Positions 29,921 through 33,183 of a stretch of DNA of 33,183 bases are shown in pieces; position 1 is the first letter of the stretch, and each line of letters opens with the position of its first letter. Origin of the DNA: Streptomyces ureilyticus (GTDB taxonomy: Bacteria; Actinomycetota; Actinomycetes; Streptomycetales; Streptomycetaceae). The stretch covers positions 1 through 33,183 of the forward strand of contig NZ_JAAKZX010000100.1 in NCBI RefSeq assembly GCF_011045025.1, read 5' to 3'. The position numbers were made by a program, and so were the translations under genes. The notes beneath the pieces are model-generated. The model had not been told where the DNA came from. It searched no databases and was given only the letters and a program-made list of their open reading frames with translations.

Positions 29921-31348
29921 TCAGTTCGTCACGCGGAAGGTGGCGTCGCCGCGTCCCAGCGCCGTGGTGATCGGGTCGAGCCGCAGCTGGTAGGCGTAGT
30001 GGCGGATGTAGCGGTCGGGGTGGTTGTAGGACTGGAACGACGACCAGCTCGCGTCGGCGAGTCCGGCGACCTTGCGGAAGGTGGCGTCCGCGGCGAACTG
30101 GGTGGTGCCGTCGTTGTAGGCGAGCCGGAAGTCGTAGTTGGAGTGCCGCAGGAAGTAGCCGGGGAAGTCCACCGACTCGAAGGAGACGGTGCCCGAGCCT
30201 GCCAGGCCGGGCCTCAGCCGGAACTGGGATTCGTCGACGGGGCTGACGCCTGCGTCGATGCGCACGTCGCCGTTGGTGTGGCGCACGTACCGGTCCTGGA
30301 CGTTGTACGACTGGAGCCGGTTGACCGGGGTGTTGGGCCAGCGCGCGAGCACGCGGCTCTCCTCGGCGGCCGTGAGGGTCATGATGGCGCCGTGGCGCTT
30401 CGCGGTGCCGCCCATGTCGTAGCTTCCCGGCTCCTGAATCCGGTAGGAGCTGACGCTGAACGGGTTGGTCGTCAGGACCGGCATGTATTCGCGTACGCCG
30501 TTCGCGTTGTTGTGGTCGATGTAGAGGGCCCACTCGTTGCGGTCTCTGAACTTGGTCCAGACCGGGCCTTCGACCACATTGCCGGTGAGGCCGATGCTGG
30601 AGAGGTTGCCGAGGTTGGTCCACGTCCCCAGGATCGAGTTGCTGCCCTCGATCGAGTTCTGACCGTCGCCGGAGACCCGCACGTAGCGGTAGGGACCGGT
30701 ACCGGCGGGCACCTCGGTCATCTGGGTGTCGACGACCGGCGTGGCGCCGGGGGGATCGATCCAGACCTTCGGGGTGGTGATGGTGCGGAAGTCGGTGGTG
30801 CGGGCGTAGTAGATGCGGTACTTCAGCACGCCGTTCAGCGTGGCGTTCGTCGCCCAGTACAGGACGTAGTCCTTGGTCTCCGGGTTCCAGATCGCCTCGG
30901 GCGCCCAGGCGTTGCGGCCGTCGGGGATCGCGCCGGCGACGTTGATCAGCCGCGGCTGCGACCAGGTGACCAGGTCCGTCGACTCCCACACCACGAGGCT
31001 GGGGCTGCCGTTGGTGTACGTCGAGCCGCAGCGGATGCACAGGTCGGTCGCGACGATCCAGTACTTGCTCCCGTCGGGAGAGCGGATCAGTGCGGGGTCG
31101 CGCACGCCCTTCGTGCCCACCGTGGAGCGCAGGACCGTGCCTCCGCCGTTGAGGTCGTTCCAGTGCAGGCCGTCCGTACTGTGCGCGAGGTGCAGCCTCT
31201 GACCGTTCGCGGAATCGGCGGTGAAGTGCCACATCAGGTAGCCCGGGTCGGCGGCGGCGGCCCGCTGGGGTGTGACGAGGGTCTGGGATGCGAGGAGCAG
31301 GCCGACGGCGACGAATATCGCCGCCAGCCGGGAGAGAACCACGGGCAT
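29921..31348 (-). CDS. Secreted GH43 glycosidase with C-terminal AbfB (CBM42) domain
   Basis: This 475-residue exported enzyme has a signal peptide (SRLAAIFVAVGLLLASQTL, cleavage near AAA/DPG) and a GH43 five-bladed propeller (about residues 35-330). The propeller carries GVRDPALI, NAWAPEAIW, DTQMTEV and VVEGPVW (catalytic Glu in EGP). A CBM42/AbfB domain (about 340-475) has three arms each ending in a Y-[VIF]-R-H motif (DRYVRHTN, GYFLRHSN, DRYIRHYA). CBM42 binds arabinofuranose side chains, so the enzyme probably attacks arabinan or arabinoxylan. The ATG at 31348 has AGGAG 6 nt upstream. A GTG at 31414 with AAAGGAG 7 nt upstream is equally plausible and would add 22 residues. It is paralogous to the next upstream gene and probably co-transcribed with it. 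Confidence 0.88.
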   Translation of the reverse strand: MPVVLSRLAAIFVAVGLLLASQTLVTPQRAAAADPGYLMWHFTADSANGQRLHLAHSTDGLHWNDLNGGGTVLRSTVGTKGVRDPALIRSPDGSKYWIVATDLCIRCGSTYTNGSPSLVVWESTDLVTWSQPRLINVAGAIPDGRNAWAPEAIWNPETKDYVLYWATNATLNGVLKYRIYYARTTDFRTITTPKVWIDPPGATPVVDTQMTEVPAGTGPYRYVRVSGDGQNSIEGSNSILGTWTNLGNLSSIGLTGNVVEGPVWTKFRDRNEWALYIDHNNANGVREYMPVLTTNPFSVSSYRIQEPGSYDMGGTAKRHGAIMTLTAAEESRVLARWPNTPVNRLQSYNVQDRYVRHTNGDVRIDAGVSPVDESQFRLRPGLAGSGTVSFESVDFPGYFLRHSNYDFRLAYNDGTTQFAADATFRKVAGLADASWSSFQSYNHPDRYIRHYAYQLRLDPITTALGRGDATFRVTN

Positions 31349-31506
31349 GCGCGTCTCCTGCCGGAGGCTTCGCCAGAGCGTGGCAATGGTGGACCAGTGA
31401 CGGGTGCGGAACACGTGCTGTCTCCTTTGACGGCCGTGAGTACGGCATTTCGAACTATGTGCGGTACTGCGAACCGCGAGGCGAACCTGGGCCCCGGCGG
31501 TGTGCC

Positions 31507-32883
31507 TCAGTACCAGACCGAGAACGTGGCGTCGGCCCTGGCGGTGGCGGTGGAGATGCGGTCGATGCGCAGCAGGTGCTCGAAGTGCCGGATATAGCGG
31601 TCCGGGTAGTTGTACGAGCGGAACGACGACCAGGACGAGTCGGCGAGCCCGGCGGTCTTGTGGAAGGTGGCGTCCTGGGCGAACCTCGCGGTGCCGTCGT
31701 TGACGTCCAGTCGCAGCCGGTAGTAGGCGTGCCGCAGGTAGCGGGTCGGGTGGCTGACGGACTGGAAGGACACGGCGGAGGAGTCGGCCAGTCCGGGGAC
31801 CAACTTCCATTGCGAGTCGGTGTACGGGGCGAACGGGTACTGGTCGATGCGGCCGATGTAGTCGGCGTGCCGCCAGTATCTGTCCGGGATGTTGTAGGAC
31901 TTCAGCCGGTTCCAGGCAGGTTTGCCCCACTTGGCGACCAGGTTGTCGTACACCGTCTGCGGGATCGGCTGGATGGTGGCGTGCTTGGAGTTCAGCGGCT
32001 GGGTGTAGACGCGCCGGTCGGAGGCGGTCCAGGTACCGGTGGAAAGGTCGCTGGTCTGCCAGGCGGGGAAAACCCCGTTGGCGTCGCCCCACAGGTACCA
32101 GGTGCCGGCGGCTTCGGCGAGGATCGGGGCCTCGATGCCTCCACGCGGCGCCAAGCCCGAGGTGAAGACGGTGAAGCTGCCGGGATCGAGGGACGTGGAC
32201 CTCGCGCCCACGAGGGCGTTGTTCCGCTTGAAGTACAGGTAGTTGACGCCGTCCACGCCCAACGCCATGGAGCCGTCGATGATGTCGTAGCCCGGGTCGA
32301 AGAAGACCTGCGGTGACGTCACCGTCCTGAAGTCCGTGGTGTAGTTCACCATGATCACGTTGTGTCCGCTGCTGTTGACGGACGAGTAGATGATGGCGTA
32401 CTGGCTGCGGGAGGCGTCCCAGAAGGCTTCGGGCGCCCAGCTGTGGGTGGCCATCGAGTGCAGTTTCAGCAGGCGGTAGTTGTTGAAGGAGCGCAGGTCG
32501 GCGGAGTCCCAGACGTGGATGTACTGGCTCTGCGCATTCCAGTTGGTTCCCTTCAGGTCGGTCGCCATGACGACGAAGGTGCCGTCCTGCTTGGGCAGGA
32601 AGAAGGGGTCACGCAGGCCACCCGTGCCCCCGGTCGGGGTCACGACGGGGTTGTTCTGGTTCAGCGGCATCCACTGCAGCCCGTCGGTGCTGACCGCGAG
32701 GTGCAGGCCGTAGTCCGTGCCAAGGCCGTTCCGCGACTCGGTGAAGTAGCCCATGACGAACGGGGAGCGCGTCGCGGCTCCCGCGGACTGGCTGCCGATG
32801 GTCAGCGCGCCGGTCATGGACAGGGGCACGGCCGCGGCCATGCCGAGGAACAGCCGGCGTGACGGGAGGGGGGTTGCTCTCAT
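31507..32883 (-). CDS. Tat-exported GH43 exo-arabinofuranosidase-like enzyme with CBM42
   Basis: This is a protein of 458 residues. The N-terminus has a textbook twin-arginine signal (SRRLFLGMAAAVPLSM, cleavage near AGA/ATR). The GH43 domain (about residues 35-310) shows GGLRDPFFL, WAPEAFW, DIIDGSMAL and GGIEAPIL. The CBM42/AbfB domain (about 325-458) has three lobes with YWRHADY, YLRHAYY and YIRHFEH. The layout matches the GH43-CBM42 exo-1,5-alpha-L-arabinofuranosidases of Streptomyces (S. avermitilis Araf43A type). The ATG at 32883 has GGAG 7 nt upstream. The downstream GH43 gene starts about 160 bp further on (92 bp if the longer start is used). Together they would release arabinose from plant arabinan. 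The exact specificity is inferred. Confidence 0.88.
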   Translation of the reverse strand: MRATPLPSRRLFLGMAAAVPLSMTGALTIGSQSAGAATRSPFVMGYFTESRNGLGTDYGLHLAVSTDGLQWMPLNQNNPVVTPTGGTGGLRDPFFLPKQDGTFVVMATDLKGTNWNAQSQYIHVWDSADLRSFNNYRLLKLHSMATHSWAPEAFWDASRSQYAIIYSSVNSSGHNVIMVNYTTDFRTVTSPQVFFDPGYDIIDGSMALGVDGVNYLYFKRNNALVGARSTSLDPGSFTVFTSGLAPRGGIEAPILAEAAGTWYLWGDANGVFPAWQTSDLSTGTWTASDRRVYTQPLNSKHATIQPIPQTVYDNLVAKWGKPAWNRLKSYNIPDRYWRHADYIGRIDQYPFAPYTDSQWKLVPGLADSSAVSFQSVSHPTRYLRHAYYRLRLDVNDGTARFAQDATFHKTAGLADSSWSSFRSYNYPDRYIRHFEHLLRIDRISTATARADATFSVWY

Positions 32884-33183
32884 CCGGTGTCTCCAAGGGT
32901 GTGCAAAGCCGGGTAAGTGGTCGCATCCGAAGACCATCTGGCCGGTATGTCGAACGTCGTTCGGCGGGTCGGTCAGACGGGGAGCGGTGGCGGCACCGTA
33001 GCCCCGCTGTTTCACCCCGGACAAGCAACGACGGGAGAAGAAGTTTCCGATAACACTTTTCCGCGAGCCTGATCGCCAGTCCGGAACCAGATCCGTGAGG
33101 GGTCGGAAGCCGCCGTCAGCCGACGTTGCCACGTCACCTGGTACGGCTGCCCTCCCCGCCGCCCACCGCACGCCCTGTCTCTT
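32884..33183. other. 300-bp region upstream of the GH43 pair, no gene recognised
   Basis: No convincing coding sequence is seen up to the window edge. In-frame extension of the GH43 gene to 33171 gives an Arg-rich leader before the Tat signal and is rejected. The region should hold the GH43 promoter, with a possible LacI-type operator at 33043-33054. Confidence 0.5.
33043..33054 (-). promoter_or_regulatory. Possible LacI-family operator of the GH43 genes
   Basis: On the minus strand GTTATC-GGAAAC has a central CG and partial two-fold symmetry (4 of 6 arm positions), as in LacI-family operators. It lies about 160 bp upstream of the GH43 start. A LacI gene is not in the window. Weak evidence. 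Confidence 0.3.

Noticed and set aside
1..33183. tRNA, rRNA, riboswitch or CRISPR array
   Set aside because: No cloverleaf, conserved RNA core or regularly spaced repeat with unique spacers was seen by eye; a covariance-model scan would be needed to exclude weak cases.

Overview
The window is chromosomal DNA from a Streptomyces or very close relative. Evidence for this is the very high G+C with strong G/C bias at third codon positions, GTG and TTG starts, an afsR-afsS regulatory pair, coenzyme F420 enzymes, remnants of a DUF397/ATPase locus and Tat-exported proteins. It reads as core-to-accessory chromosome. I see no rRNA, tRNA, CRISPR, phage or insertion sequence.

Layout. (1) 1-760: a small toxin-antitoxin pair (ribbon-helix-helix antitoxin plus degenerate Fic-fold protein). 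(2) 822-4224, minus strand: the pleiotropic antibiotic regulator AfsR and the tiny repeat protein AfsS. (3) 4493-6681 and 11763-17137, plus strand: two separated blocks of catabolic genes. They are amidohydrolase + LLM oxidoreductase, then SDR + LLM oxidoreductase + D-aminoacylase-like amidohydrolase + aldehyde dehydrogenase. Both blocks carry the same 15-bp palindrome CTGACG-NNN-CGTCAG in their control regions (four perfect copies, all intergenic), so I infer one regulon run by a repressor encoded elsewhere. (4) Between the blocks: a secreted S33 peptidase (7147-8799), an orphan LuxR-type regulator with a degenerate receiver (9037-9765), and two tandem secreted paralogues of unknown function sharing a cysteine pattern (9870-11495).

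(5) 17162-18404, minus strand: a MazF/MazE-type pair and a LysE-family exporter. (6) 18509-20591: a Tat-exported propeller-like protein, a scar where one deletion seems to have fused the ends of a DUF397 gene and a HATPase gene, and a small hypothetical gene. (7) 20705-22599: an M20 deacylase/peptidase divergent from an Lrp/AsnC regulator across an A+T-rich operator region. (8) 22620-29776: a decayed gene, a Ddn-type F420-linked protein, an exported PHP-domain phosphoesterase-like protein, an F420-type LLM oxidoreductase, FO synthase (fbiC) and an L,D-transpeptidase-like pseudoenzyme. (9) 29921-32883, minus strand: two tandem secreted GH43-CBM42 arabinan-degrading enzymes, with a possible LacI-type operator at the right edge.

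Two themes recur. One is the four-site palindrome regulon, which is the best candidate for an undescribed system. The other is coenzyme F420: the deazaflavin-forming FO synthase lies within 21 kb of three LLM-family oxidoreductases and one Ddn-family protein. Several genes also appear to be transcribed as leaderless mRNAs, with a TANNNT box 6-8 nt before the ATG.
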